This document shows positions 23,634-36,561 of a stretch of DNA of 64,000 nucleotides, in pieces. The stretch's first letter is position 1; each line of letters starts with the position of its first letter. Made by a program: the position numbers and the translations under genes. The notes beneath the pieces were generated by a model. It made no database searches, was not told the origin of the DNA, and was given only the letters and a program-made list of their open reading frames with translations. Origin of the DNA: Solanum dulcamara. Its lineage: Eukaryota > Streptophyta > Magnoliopsida > Solanales > Solanaceae. The stretch spans positions 82,365,757 through 82,429,756 of the forward strand of contig NC_077238.1 of the NCBI RefSeq assembly GCF_947179165.1. Reading direction: 5' to 3'.

Positions 23634-26163
23634 CTACCACCTTTCATCACCGAACCAGTTGTTCTTCTCCTTAGGTCCTGTAGGCCCTGCTTCGCCATAA
23701 AGTTCAGTTGGAAATAGCTCGACGAGAGTCTCCACTGAAAATCTGAAAAATGATGGAAGGTGTTTGATTATCTCGTCCACTTCATATCCAGATTTGTACT
23801 CAATGGTTGGACCCCATTCCCTCATGTACTGTAACCATGGCGGTTCCACGACAGTTCCTTCTCCAAGGTACTCAGCAGCAATGATTCGATACTTACTGCT
23901 AGAGTCTACATAGTATTTGCTTTTAGCACAATCATTCCTCACTCCAATACCAAGTTTTGTATTGCCTTGAAGGTAACATCCAGGATGTGGGAAACTCGCG
24001 TGACCATTTCTTGATGCATATACGATTGACTTATTCCCCTCGATGAACTCCAAATCACGAACATCAACCCATTCACCACCACTATGTTCCGAGAAGTATA
24101 CACTACAGAGCTCCCCTGAAAAATTGCTAATACGAAGAGTATAATGCTCCCAATCACAAACGTGTTCGCCTACTCTATTCAGGGAAAGATTTATCAAACC
24201 TACTTTGAGTGTAGCCGGTCCATTGAAGGGGCAAAAAATCCACATTGCAATGTCAGTGAATGTTCCTCCTTCAGCTGGTTTAACATGAACATAGAGCTCC
24301 GCGGTCTCAATCTTACCACATTTGACAGTGTGTCTATTTTCAACATCTATACTAGGCAAATCAAGCCAATATTTCCCATCATTTCGTCCGCCTGCAGGCA
24401 AGTTTGAGCCTTTCGCATCAATAACAATACCATTGTCCTTACCGTCTTTAAATAGAAGAGCTCCGTTTGTGAAAAACCATGGAACGGATGAGGGCAAGTA
24501 AATTTCGTCAGGATGGAAATAAACAGTAGGTCCATAGTGCTCGATGAGAGCATGGACCTGCTCAAGATTGGGCATTGCCTGTAGAGACGAGTCGAGATTC
24601 TTCAAACATGCCACGGCGAGGTCATCGCCTTTAGTGAACCTCATACTGCAGAAGAACGTCCCAACCGAGACCCCTCTACATAACATGCCCCTCTTGCAAG
24701 GTCTAGTTTTCCAAACTTGAAATTGGATCTTTGAAAAAAATGAATTTTCACTAAAAACAACTTCATAAGTCTCACAACTCTCTGTAAGATCTGTGCGGAC
24801 ACATCTAACTTCATCAAGATTTGGTTCATTAGGCTCAGCAGTAGCCACAAAGCCCATTGCTTTATAACCAACTGGAGCATTTGGAAGCCAGATGTAACCA
24901 ACTTCCTTAAAAAGGGAATTCGCGCTATGAACTAAAGCGTAGTTCATTGGCTTTGCAAGAGCAGGAAGCTTGGAAGTCGAATCTTGAAGCGATTTTTTCA
25001 GCTTCAAATCTTTGACAGCAAGAACATAGCCGGTTATGTTCTTCTCATCATCTGGCTGACAGTAGTGACCAACGATCGAAAATCCTTGTGGAATTTCATC
25101 TGGTTTATAGAATGAGACTGATTTTGATTTTCCAAAAAATGGAGTACAACTCCAAATTTTCTTAAACTTGGTGATTTGAACAGCTTCAATTTCACCTAGG
25201 CATATTTTTCCTTTAGCAAATCCTTTACCTACACAGAGACAATATTCCCATTTAAGCAAATAGAGAAACCATAGCACAATTTTTACTCTCTCTGTTCTTT
25301 CAAAAATACTTGATACCTATGTTGCTCGAACTCTTCAGATATGCGGACAAGTTCATGTTGGATCCTCTGAAAGTAGCGCGTATATCGAGGATTGCACACA
25401 AGTGCGTCAACAATTTTTGGAGAGCTCGAGCAACATAGCTTGATACAAACAATGTGATCGACTATATAAATATTCACGCACCGTGACCATATTCACTTGA
25501 GAGAGATTGTTGCCACATGAAAATGTGAACTTCACAACAACTACGCCTAAATCCCAAACAAGTTGGGTCGGCTATATGAACTCTCATCGATCATATTTCT
25601 CTTTAAAATTATCTCAAGCCAATATTATACAAAGTAAAATTACTACTACTACTAGAAGTTATTTTCTATCTTTCATTTTTTGGCAACTGTAAAATTCTGT
25701 ATATTCTAATATCGTTAATTTAAGACCACACTATTCAAAAATCTTATATATCTTCTTAAAACTTCGTGTCAGTTTTTAGCTCAAATCAACCATCTACCTC
25801 GTAGAGATAGAGAATCTGTTTCCGATAGCCCTCCCTTAAAAGATTAAATTACAAATACTAGAATTTATTCTCTACTAGCATAAAAATGTGAACTTTAGTA
25901 ACAAATAGATAATTATATTCATTTTTAGACCAAGTCAACCATAGAACAGACAGACAAAGTCAACTGAAAACAAAATACAGATCTTATGTTATCTCTTTAA
26001 TTAGCAGAAGAAAAAGAACACTTTTTTTACCAAACAAAAACTTCAAGAAAATACCTTGAGGCCATTGTGGAATTGGTGAAGGCAAAATAAAGCTCTGTGG
26101 TTCAATTTCAACATGACTGTAATCAGTGGCACTGTCCCAACAGCAACAATCCCTCCCAAACAT
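23634..26163 (-). CDS. VPS62-like / DUF946 protein
   Basis: Member of the plant Vps62 (DUF946) family, named after a yeast vacuolar sorting factor; the biochemical role in plants is not established. Two exons, 26055-26163 and 23634-25228, joined through a split Gly codon, give 567 residues, the usual length. The start MFGRDCCCWDSATDYSHVE leads to FILPSPIPQWPQG, then GFAKGKICLGEIEAVQITKF, the conserved family opening. The C-terminal two thirds include LIEHYGPTVYFHPDEIYLPS, CDWEHYTLRISNFSGEL, the SEHSGGEW motif and a PWLQYMREWGPTIEYKS block, all characteristic. No membrane segments or signal peptide are apparent. The intron (25229-26054) holds two transposable-element remnants. Confidence 0.9.
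25317..25438. mobile_element. hAT-like MITE with 8-bp target duplication
   Basis: 122 bp with inverted ends CTATGTTGCTCGAACTCT and GAGCTCGAGCAACATAG. The direct repeat cttgatac flanks it exactly (25309-25316 and 25439-25446). The 8-bp duplication fits the hAT superfamily. It lies in the single intron of the VPS62-like gene and is non-coding. Related copies are at 43451 and 17679. Confidence 0.8.
25540..25835 (-). mobile_element. Solanaceae LINE/SINE tail fragment
   Basis: On the minus strand it ends with 'tatagccgacccaacttg', then 'tttgggatttaggcgtag' and a short TTG repeat, a 3' tail seen many times in Solanaceae genomes. Its upstream end near 25800-25835 carries the 'ctatcggaaacag' type block. 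Probably a 5'-truncated non-LTR element, in the VPS62-like intron next to the MITE. Confidence 0.5.
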
Positions 26164-26649
26164 TTCTTCTTTATCTCAATCACAAAAAAAAAATATCAAG
26201 AAAAGACTAAAAACAAAATCCCTCTAAAACCCCACAAAATGTTTTCTCAAGAATTTGCTCTCAGTTGACCAAAAAAGTAAAAACACTTTGAATCAAGAAA
26301 CAAGAAAAAAGTTGGGGCAAGTACAAAAACAGCACTATTTTCTCTAATTTTTGGTCTTGTGGGAGATTAAATATAGGAATTATTTAGGAAAGATTCAATC
26401 TTTATGAAAGTTTTTACTTTTTTTCTTGAGAAAAAGTTAAGAAGAGAGCTATAATACTGGAAAGACAGAGAAAAGAGAATGGGGGCAGCTTTTTAATTTA
26501 ATAATGATGTTTTATGTTAAACGGATGTCTGTTATTCCATGGTAGTTGGTTTTTTTTTTTTTGGCTTTCTTTCTTCTTTTCTTAATTTTATTAGTTAATC
26601 ATTTCAGTCAACTGTGATTTTTTAAAAAAAAGTCTTTTTTTTCAGTATT
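26164..26649. other. Upstream region of the VPS62-like gene
   Basis: No open frame of note. A possible TATA box on the minus strand (CCTATATTTAA, about 26368-26378) lies about 205 bp upstream of the start codon. T- and A-rich tracts fill the rest. Promoter assignment rests only on this motif and the position. Confidence 0.35.
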
Positions 26650-26767
26650 TTTTTTTTTCATTTTGAAGGATTTATAGTGTTTCCACACTTCTCCTCCAGT
26701 GTGACTCGAACCCAAGACCTACTGGTCGTGAGTGGAGGTGCTTAACCAACTGAGCAATCCTCACTTG
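26650..26767 (-). mobile_element. Short tRNA-derived SINE
   Basis: On the minus strand it begins CAAGTGAGGATTGCTCAGTTGG, with a tRNA-like A box (TTGCTCAGTTGGTTAAG) and B box (GGGTTCGAGTC) at normal spacing, then a short body and an A-rich tail. A 14-bp direct repeat, tttttttcagtatt, flanks it (26636-26649 and 26768-26781). This is a complete small SINE insertion about 490 bp upstream of the VPS62-like start codon, not a functional tRNA: it lacks a foldable anticodon arm and 3' acceptor strand. Confidence 0.8.
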
Positions 26768-26781
26768 TTTTTTTCAGTATT

Positions 26782-29010
26782 CGGTACTCGTTTTTAATCA
26801 CAATTATGCTAGATTTATGTGAAAAAATTTACTTTATAGGTAAAACGCTCTTTAGTAAAGAGGTAATTACATTCCCAAAGAGCCTCGATTGCCCCAACTT
26901 CAGTCTATTCTATTAACCTCCGTTATTAAAACATCACTATATTTTTAATTAAAATTTTTAATTGAAAAATATTTATTGGTTGTTTTTATGGATATTTTGA
27001 TTGAATAGGTGAGGAAAAAATTAATAATATTTTTTGCACGAAAAAATCAAAAACCTTTCTGATATTTCAAAAATAATCTATTTTTCATCGTAAGTTATCC
27101 TTTCTTTTTTTAAAAAATTCTGAACCTTTCATATCATAATCTATTTTTTTGCTAATGAAAATATATTAGAGTATTACCTAAACTTCTCTGCAAATTAGAC
27201 GATAATCTAATATACAAAAGTTATATTTACATAATTTTTAAATATAAAGATAAAATTTATATAATAACCAAAATGACGATATCGAAGTAAATCAATTAAA
27301 AATCTTAAACAACTCTACCCAAGTAAAGAATGAATTGCATCGGCTTCATGAGCATTGGGCAAAGTCGAGTTTAACAATTTTATTTAAAGTTCAAACTCGA
27401 GACCTATAATTTTAAAAAGTTAAAGTTTAATTTGAGCAAAAACATTTATTGTGGACAAAGAAAACATGACTAAGACATGATTTATTTCTAACAAGAAAGG
27501 TTTTTTAAAAAGATGAATAACTTATTCCACTTTTCGATACAATATGGATTGCATAGGATAATAGAAACTTTTCTATTTTTAAATAAATATTTTCATCTAA
27601 ATATAAAAATAAAATCTAACAAAAAGTGTCGCCATAAAAATAGGCCCTCTAATTTATAAATCTAGATTTAATCTAAGAATGACTTTTCAACATATGGACC
27701 ATAAGTATACGTATGATTAAAAAAGTTTAACTTTGAAAAATTATTTATTTATTTGAATTAATTTCTTTAGATTTTTTTATTGTCCAAATACTTTTCTACA
27801 ACTACTTTTCCACGTGTTTTGTACCTTCAATTCTTTTCTTTTTTTTAAAACTAAAGGTTGATTTATGCAAAAAGTTCCTTTTTAGGCTGTTATATAGATT
27901 TTTATTTTTGGTTAGGTAAACAATTATCTTTTCGAATAACGTAAGATTCAAGTTTACTTATATATTTCTCAACCTTGAATATTGTCTAACATTTCATTGA
28001 TAAAATTTTCGACCTTCAACTACCAATTTTCTCATAGAAGTTAAAGAAATTCATAAATTATTGTGATAGTTTACTAGTAAGGATGACAAAAAGACAACTC
28101 ATTATTGGTGTCCAATTTTTTCAAATGCATTATATATGAAAAATTAAAAGACTTTTTGTTGTTGTTGTTGTTGATAAAGAATCGGTAACAGATATTTTTT
28201 AGGCGAATATAAAATAAATTTTATTTTAATATAATAGTCTATCAAATACATAAAAGAAATAAACTGTATTAGACAAACTCACTATAATTAACTCAATAAA
28301 AAATTAGAGAAGAAAATTTCAAAACTTAAATTACCAATTATTGTAGGTTGTCTTTAAATATATTCCAATTTAGATCCATTTGCAATCACAATCCTAAGTA
28401 GTGAACAATTTAGTAGCGGACCATCACATCCAAAAGAAGTGGAAAAATGAAATACCTAACACATATGATACATGTATTTGCAAATGAAAATGAATAGAAA
28501 TAAGAAATTCACACTCAAAGAAGTAATAATTGAGTGGGTTCATCGTCAAGATTTTTTCGTGATCAAGGCTCAAACTCAAAATTTTGATTGAGTTCGAAGA
28601 ATTCATAAAACTTTTGTTAGTTATTTTTTTTTTTGAAATAACTATTTAGTAAATGATCCCCCCCACCCCACCCCACACACTCCCCTTTTTTAAGAGAATG
28701 AAATACTCATGATTTAATAAATTCATTCCGAACAATTTGAAAATCTTTTAAAATTTTGTAATTGTTATTACAAACGTTAATTGACAATTAAAACAACTTT
28801 TCAAAATACGGAGCATCATTTAAATAGTAACCTAAAATGACATTTTCTCAAATCAAGTTGAAAGATTCTATTCATCTCATCATGAGAATCCGTCGATGAT
28901 AATTAAGAAACATCTCTTTTAGGAACTAATTAGACAAGTAACTATACAAGATTTTAAACAACATTAAATTTATCCTATTACATTTTACATGTACTAAAAT
29001 AATGTTGTCC
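26782..29010. other. AT-rich gene-free DNA
   Basis: No gene or clear transposon ends recognised. It holds homopolymer tracts, a short (TTG)n run near 28160-28175 and a C-rich stretch at about 28660-28685. The end, near 28920-29010, is the 3' flank of the C2-domain gene. Confidence 0.45.
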
Positions 29011-31377
29011 TCATGCTGAATTTGTCTCACTAGACCATTTTTTTCTACCTTTGTTGATAGTATTAGGAATCCTACTACTATTCCCAACATTATTATTGTT
29101 GTTGTTATTGTTCGCTCCGCAAACAATTCTAAACTCAATACCATACGCATTTCCAAAGCAAGAAAACAACCCTCCTCCGTCGGAGTTCCGTCGTGCATGT
29201 TCTCCGTTCACCGCTTGCGTCTGCATCGTCGCCACCATCTCTTTCCTCAATCTCTCCCTACTTGATGATAATAACCCTTTTGCATACGCTTCCTTTGCTG
29301 TTAAATCCCCGAATATTATTGAGCTTTCTCCATCTTCCATTTCCTTTGATTGTTTGGTCTCCACTTCTTGTGGTGACTCGGGTTGTGCTGACGATGGTGG
29401 CTGTTGGTATCTGATAAAAATATAATTAAATAATTAAAAGTGTACGTTTTAATCATTTAACCTTGCAGATAAGATGATCACTATACAATTCAATACGGTA
29501 TGTGAGTAGACATATATCGTAAGTAAACATAAATCCTAAATTCAAATCGCATCGTTTGGATTATTTGCACCATATGGTCTTTTCTTGTGACCACTATTTA
29601 GATTATCTAATCCCTCGTTAGACCGGGGGGGGGGGGGGGGTTAAATTTTGCCTTAGGGAGAAGTTGAATGAAATTTTGGTTTTTGGCAAACAAAATTAGT
29701 TCACTGGTTAATATGAGACATAATTAAAATAGTAGCCTCTGAATAGGTCATTTGTGCAAATGCTCCTCATGGCCACTAATTATCAACTTTACACATGATT
29801 GCATAGAAATAGAGTTCACTGGCCATTTTCCGCTCTGTTTTTAATAAATAGCCGCTGTCATGAAATTTCAAACTCCACAAGCTATTGTTGACAACATCTT
29901 GGAGTTTTACTTGTGAAATTTATAACTTCATAATATTGACTATTGGTCAATTTTGTGGCTAAAAAGTGGTTATCTTATTAAATTTTACTCCATGATTGGC
30001 CCAATAAAGGATGAAAACACAATAAAGTAGTAAAAATATGCTTTGATAGTAAAAGAAGTTTTTCAACGAGATGATCATACAATTTAATAACAGTACCTTT
30101 TAGCGGCTATCTCAGCTGCAACAATAGAAGCTGATGGGCCAACATCCGAACATAACTCCGAACCATTTAACATAGATCCATTACACATCGAGCCATTTGC
30201 CATTGAACCGTTACAAATGGAGTCACCTTTGGTAGGAAATTCGTCAGTGTTAACCTTGGAATACCCTAAACTCAAAGATCTCCATAATTGTACTTTTTCA
30301 TTTATTTCCCTTTTTTTATCATCATCAACTTCTTGATGATTTTCACTCATTTTCTTGTCTAAAATATCTCTATAATCCAAAGAAGAAGGGTCCATAATTT
30401 CATTATTACAAAGTAATGGCATGCTTCTCATAGAATTTTCAATAATAGCCACTCCCATGTTGAGAATTCCTTGAGGATTTCCAGATGGCCTTCTAATTTG
30501 TAAAGCAACAAATCTTTTTCCACTGGATGAATTTTGGAAATTAACATAAGGGTTAATTAGATTGTTCAATTGAACATTAATTGTACCAACTAAAACATCT
30601 CTAAACCAAGAAACAGTGTAAATTTCAACATGGACTGAAGAATTCTCTGAATATAGGAACTCCTCATTGACCTGTTAATTAAAAAAAATTAGAAAAATAA
30701 AAGAAAGTAAGAAGAATTAAACAATTTATAAGGCTTTAAGAATTTTGAATTCTACAAAATTATGCTCCATAAATAATAGGCAAAAAAAATAATAATCTTT
30801 TTTTGCTTATATATAATATAGTTAATTTCTTTAAATTAATTGAAGATTGTAGTATATATAATAAATGATAAAGGGTGTTCAAATATTGCTTTAGGTCACA
30901 CGTTGAAATTCTAAGCGTGACATTCTTGTATTTTTTTCGAATCCATTTAAATTAAGAGAAAATTCTAGTGCATGTAAATGACAAAAGGTGTTCAAATAAT
31001 ATTGTTTCTAGGGCACACGTTGAAATTCTTGAATCGCCTCGTTTGAATTCCTGATTTTGACATTGAATTTAAAGACTATATATAACGTAAAAAACCTTGA
31101 AGGAGAACTTGACATTCCACGTAGGGTTATTGTGACCTTCATTATCAACTTTTGTGCTTCTTTTTCTATTGGGATTGATCCATGTGAGAGCATAAGTACG
31201 TAGAGATTTTGAAACAGGAGCTAAATCCTGGGCAGAAATGAGACTAATTTCAAGAATGTGGCTATTATTGCTAGGGGAAAAAATATTATTATTATTTGGT
31301 GAAGGTTGATAAGAGAGAGAGGAGGATTGTGGTGTAGGGATGCTAAGGTTGTTGGTGGTGGTGGTGGTGGGGTCCAT
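29011..31377 (-). CDS. C2-domain protein (SRC2-like)
   Basis: Plant protein with an N-terminal C2 domain, a calcium/phospholipid-binding fold. Exons 31096-31377, 30097-30671 and 29011-29410 join to 418 residues. After a Thr/Ser/Pro/Asn-rich start (MDPTTTTTNN), the C2 domain runs about 35-165: HILEISLISAQDLAPVSKSL, RTYALTWINPNRKRSTKVD, NPTWNVKFSFK, VHVEIYTVSWFRDVLVGTI. The family usually continues with RRPSGNPQGILNMGVAI, seen here. A degenerate NGSM repeat sits at the exon 2 end (four NGS in about 20 residues). The C-terminal exon has a basic RERLRKEM segment, a FSCFGNAYGIEFRIVCG motif and an Asn-rich run. Many C2 ligand Asp residues are not evident, so calcium binding is uncertain. No membrane anchor is visible. 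Confidence 0.85.
29625..29640. repeat. Poly-G tract in C2 gene intron 2
   Basis: An uninterrupted run of about 15 G in the second intron of the C2-domain gene (29411-30096); on the transcript it is poly-C. Such runs are unstable and prone to sequencing error. Confidence 0.8.
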
Positions 31378-32510
31378 TGTTGTGTTATTGTCGCCGTCTG
31401 TGGCGGCGACGAGGAGGAGATGGTGGTGGAGATTGGCAATGGCATCAAGATAAAAGGAGGAGGAAATAATGTGTGTGTGAATTTTGTTTGAGTTTTTTTT
31501 TTTTGCATGCCTGGATGCTAATTTTATGGAGATTTTTTAGGGTTTTTTGTTGGTGTGTTTTGGACCATTCTAGTGTTTATGGTCAACTTTTGTCCATTGA
31601 TCATATCTTCTCTTATTTTTTTTTTTCGTTTGTGTTCGATAACTGTTTTGAGGTTTTGGCTTGGATAATTCAAAATTTGCGCAAAGTCGTGAGGCCGGCT
31701 TATTAAAAAGAGAAGCTTTCTACTAAAAATTTTCTAAAACTTTCTAGGACTCGAACATGAGATCTTCTAGTTATTTCTCTTTTTGTCTCTCATCTTATGC
31801 CATTATTCCCTTTGGGAGCTCTAGCCTAATTAATTTGAATTCGAAATATTGCGTAAGGTTCATTGAATTTTATTTCATTGAATTCCCTTTGCGTAAGCTC
31901 CAGTCTACTAAGTGCTTTATACGATAATTTATTTTATTTTGGTTATTTCTTTTTGACCTAACTAATTAGAATTTGCACCGTGTAAAACTCATTAAAAGAG
32001 AAAACACTCCATATATACTAAAAAAATTCAGTCACTGAGCTCAAACCCAAGAACTTCTAATTATCTATTTTTGGTCTCTCATCTAATGCTTAGTACTTGT
32101 TTTGGCGCTCTGGCCTAACTAGTTCGGATTTTCACCTCATAAGGCTTATTAAAAGAGAAAACATTCATATCAGGACTTTTTTCGTTCTCAGAGCTCAACT
32201 CAAGACCTCTTATTAATGGTGGAAGGATGATATTCATATATACCATCACAATTCTTCCATATCAAAATAATGAATTTAAGTCATAGAGAGAGAGAAGAAA
32301 TTAACTAAAGAGGAAAAAGCAAAACTAAAAAATGCATTGTATATATTTATTATATGAAATTAGTTAGGTACAATTACACATCTTTAAAAAATGAAGAAGA
32401 AATTGAATAAAGAATTTATACAAATAGATATATAATAAGTGAATTATTGAAGGAGAAGATTAAGTTTTCTCTACTGATTAATTAAGTTCAAACCTACTCT
32501 CCATCTTGGT
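31378..32510. other. Intergenic DNA with a diverged threefold repeat
   Basis: No gene supported. About 31690-32215 contains three diverged copies of a unit with 'cattaaaagagaaaac' or similar, 'actcgaac' or 'gctcaaacccaaga', 'cttctagttat' and 'ggtctctcatc'. The upstream part, 31378-31690, is the 5' side of the C2-domain gene; 32280-32510 is the probable 3' UTR region of the plasmodesmal protein. Confidence 0.5.
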
Positions 32511-34586
32511 TCACCAATAATCTGCAGCAAATAAAATAATCAGTGTTTAATTAAAATAAGTGCAAAGAAATTAATGTGTAAATATGAATACATCATGAGA
32601 GTCATGTTAGGTATAGCAATACAATAGAGTAGTAATTCGATATCAGTTTTGAAATTCGATTTGTTGTCAAGTAAAATTTAAGATCAAGATAAACATCAAA
32701 TATAGCGTGAAAAAAATATTTTTTTTAAAAAAAATTAAGACAAGTTATCTTGCTCTCTAACACTGTAGAAATGGTGAACGAGCTATCTACAAAAGTACTG
32801 CATTTTTTTTTAAGAATTTGACTCGGACAGTGCCAGTTTAGAAAATTCGATCAATACAAATATATATGTATATATATATATATCAAAAGCTTACCATCAT
32901 CCTTCTTGCCACAGGACTTCAAGAAATAATAAACTACACCTAACAAAATGGTAGCCACTATTCCTCCTGCTACAATTGCTGCCAATTTTTGTCTACCATT
33001 CCCATATCCTTTGCCTGTCAAGAAAAAAAAATACATTGTTGAATTTCCTTTATATAAAGATAATTTAATTTAGATTGATCTATGCCAAAAAAACAATTTG
33101 AGTAGATAACTAACCTTCATCTAGGTCATGACTAGAAACCTTATTTTTACCATAGTTATAACTCAAATAACATCCATCCAAATAAATTTCTCCAGCTAAA
33201 GAATATGAACATTCATCATGAACAATTTGCACTGCTTTGTTCACACAAGCACCACAATCACAATCACCTAAATTACCAACACATTGTGCCATGACATGAA
33301 CTTTCCCAACACTCAAATCACAAAATCCATTTTCATTCATTCCACAACTCACAATTTCAGCAAATGCATAGCTCATCTCCTCCAAAAAACTACGCGATTT
33401 CGCCCTTTTCTTACTGCAAACCTGGAGATGGCAAAATCAACTCATTTTTAGATAATTTGTCCGACCGCTAAAAATTAAACAAGATAGATTGAACTTGAGA
33501 TAATCTATCAAATTAATAGGCCAAAATAGAAATAGGCAAATATCGCATCAACTTGTCATTTTTGGGTCATTTATTTAAAAATAGCCGCTATCTTGGAGTT
33601 TCAAATTTCACAGATAAAACTCTACGATAGTGACTATTTTTCTTCTATTATTGTTGAAAAGAGGCTATTTGTGAATTTTAATGGGTGAAGATACAACTTA
33701 AACCCAAAACAAACACAATTAATTTGGAGATGGTGAAAACCAAATTTTTGAAGGTAAAAAAAAAACAAACTATTTTTCAATCAAACATCATTATAGAAAA
33801 AGTTCTTTCACTTAATTTTTTCAAAAAACTAAAACCATTTTTCCAAAGACCGGAAAAGAAAAATCATTTCACCATTTTTTGAAACAAATTCCACCTAAGA
33901 ATTATGTAAATTTTAAAGAACTTTAAACTAATAATTCAAGATTTTTTTTTTAAAATAAAAAAGGAAAGGAGATCGGGTAATATTGAAAACTCGGGTTATA
34001 CCCTATTATTTGACACATTTTGATCTGACCCATCTCAATCCAAACACACTTTGGATGGGTCGGGTCATGATCCATTTATTAAATTTAACTCGACACGCTC
34101 ATTTGCCACCTCTGCACTAACCTTATGAAGCATTTGAAGCTTAGAAATCTCTCTCTTTTCCTCTGCCTTGTAATCCAAATAGCAACCAGAAAGTTGAACT
34201 CTAGCTGGGATTCTTTCTCCACAAAAATGGCTATAAATGTCAATAAGTCTATTTGTGCAAATATGACATTCATTATAATTAAGGTCATTTCTGCATTGAA
34301 ATAATCCCAAAATGGATATTTTTTCATCCCCTGCATATGTCTCAAAGAATTTTGATTCTAAGGACTTATCAAGAAATTCTTGAAATAGTGATGAAACAAT
34401 TGATAATTTTGAAAAATCATAATTTTGTAATGTTTGATTTTGAGTACATGTTGTGAAAACTAATTGATGTAAGTCTATGTTAGTGGTGTTAGAAGATTGT
34501 AACATAAAATTAAGAAGGAATATTTTGAGGAGGAATTGATTAAGAAGGAAAGTTGAAGGATTTGATTGTGAAAAATAATATCCCAT
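32511..34586 (-). CDS. Plasmodesmata-located protein (two DUF26 domains)
   Basis: Type I membrane protein of the PDLP family, which sits at plasmodesmata and controls cell-to-cell movement and callose. Exons 34122-34586, 33115-33421, 32895-33014 and 32511-32521 join to 300 residues, the family norm. A hydrophobic N-terminal signal sequence (about 12-30) is followed by two DUF26/Gnk2 domains, each with C-x8-C-x2-C: Cys98/107/110 (CRNDLNYNECHIC) and Cys202/211/214 (CVGNLGDCDCGAC). One transmembrane helix spans about 268-289 (LAAIVAGGIVATILLGVVYY), then a short cytoplasmic tail KSCGKKDDDYW. There is no kinase domain, which separates it from CRK receptor kinases. The last coding exon is only 11 nt. 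The exact PDLP number cannot be set by eye. Confidence 0.88.
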
Positions 34587-34647
34587 TTGGGAGAATCAAT
34601 TTGATGTTAAAAGTTTATTAACAAAACAATAAAGCTTAAAAATGTAG

Positions 34648-34660
34648 TAATATATAGAGA
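34648..34660 (-). promoter_or_regulatory. TATA box of plasmodesmal gene
   Basis: CTCTATATATTAC on the minus strand, about 62-74 bp upstream of the start codon at 34586, predicts transcription from about 34620 and a short leader of roughly 35 nt. Confidence 0.45.
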
Positions 34661-36400
34661 AATATTAAGGGGTGTAGGTAGGAAAAAATTGGATGAAGCA
34701 GAAGTGAGGACCAAAGATCTAAAGTTTCCTATAGTTAGGACCAAAGATCAGTTGAAAAGTGATGTTTGATGAACAATAGGTGAATATTCATATACTATTT
34801 TCCTTGTAGGTTTTGGAAAACAGAAAAAAATAGATGATTATTGATTCAAAAACATAATGTGTTTTGCAGATTTTAAAATGATAATTCTATAAATTCAGTG
34901 CTAAGATTTTAAAAATTGAATTGATCAGATTTAAATCTTGAATCTGCCGAAGAATCAATTCAACAAACATATGGCATGTGCCTTTACGTATTACTATCAC
35001 TTTATTATAATTAATTAATACATATTGTTACTTATTATGATAAACAAGGTTTCTTCTTTTTACCTTTTTTCTGCCTAACCTCATCTAATTAAGGCTAATC
35101 TTTTTGGGCTTAGCATAATTCAAAGTTGTGTTAGAAACTCATTTTCTTTGTTAGGTTTGACCAAAGTTTAGCTAGTTTAAGTTCATCTCATAGGTGGATT
35201 GTTTGATAGTAAATACATTTAATTTAATTTTGAGGTAGTATTTAATTTTTGTCCTTCAAATATTTTAAGTAACAAAAAATTGGTTGAAAATATCTTTAAT
35301 ATAGACAAAACAAAATAATTATTTTTGACATCACATTTCTAAAAATAATTATTTTTAGTGAAAATAATATGAGTCTTTACAAGCACTCAACATAAATGAC
35401 ACTTTTAGTAGCTTGGTCAATTTTGTCAATTAATCCATGATTTAGGATTAAAATAATGAAGGAGGGGACTATAAAAAATTTCAGAAATTTGTGGACCTCA
35501 TTTTATGAGCCAATAGTTTATTTATTACTCCTGATTAAAAGGCCTACTTTAATGTGGGACTCCCCAATCACACATAAAATAATATTATAATCTCAACTTT
35601 CATTGGTCACCACTAATTACCCTTAAGCAAATGAAAACGTAATCACAATTAGTGGTCTATAAAGGTTGTGGTGAGATAGTAAATATTAAATTTAAAATCA
35701 AATGCTTTATTGTTAAAATAAAATTCATTATCGCAAATTTTAATCTTGAAACGAATATCACTTAATAAAAAATAAAAATAATAAGTGATTCATAATAAAT
35801 TGAAAAGGGACCCACCTAAAAATGTGTTATTTTGAATCACTTCTTTTGCATTAAATTTTCAAATATTGAAATAAAGATGAGTCAATTCATAGGCCATAAC
35901 AAGAATTTATGATCAATAAAGGGATAAAGAAAATGATATAAAAGTTAAATCACATTTTTTTCCTTGTTTAAAATTTGTAATTATAATATTCAACATAACA
36001 ATTTCTACAAGTTCGACAAAATTATATAGTTTTAAGTTTAATCTTATATTTATTTAAAATTTAATAAACTATATTTTTCTATAATTCAGAAATCACAAAT
36101 TTAAAATTTTTACTTTGCCCTTGATGATTATTTTCTTTGTGATATTCTAATTTAAGAGAAGAATTCCTAATTGGCAAAACATAATAGAAATATTAGATAT
36201 ATAAATAAACATCTTTTATATACTCAGCACACATTTAAAGTCATATAATTCAATAAATTATGTCACGTAAATTGAGATTGATCAAGTAATATTATTTAGA
36301 CATCGCTATAGAATTAAATAATTGGTGTAGAGAGGTAGGGTGTCAAAACAAAAGAGCTAAGATAATCCAAAATATCATCTCAATATCAATCATTCACTCA
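34661..36400. other. AT-rich intergenic DNA between divergent genes
   Basis: No gene, RNA or bounded transposon recognised. It separates the minus-strand plasmodesmal gene from the plus-strand PHR1-like gene and must contain both promoters beyond the TATA box already listed. Composition is very AT-rich with no strong internal repeat. Confidence 0.45.
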
Positions 36401-36561
36401 AATACTTTTTGGTAAGTCATCAAAGAGAGATTAATTGGAATCTTTTTATTTAAAAAAAACATACATTCACAAATTTTTCCAATTTCTTGTTCTTTTCCAT
36501 TATTTTTTTCTTTCTGAGTCCGCCATTTTTCCAGCGCCAAACGAATTCTTTGACAGATTCT

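Noticed and set aside
26685..26767. tRNA gene on the minus strand
   Set aside because: A and B boxes are present, but there is no proper anticodon arm or acceptor pairing, and target duplications with an A-rich end show a SINE.
31221..31508. Pro/Ser/Thr-rich frame as an alternative N-terminus of the C2 protein
   Set aside because: It is out of frame with the C2 domain; the ATG at 31377 gives a continuous frame into it.
34085..34345. Alternative frame in the plasmodesmal gene exon 1
   Set aside because: It overlaps the DUF26 frame, which has the exact Cys pattern; the alternative has no recognisable features.
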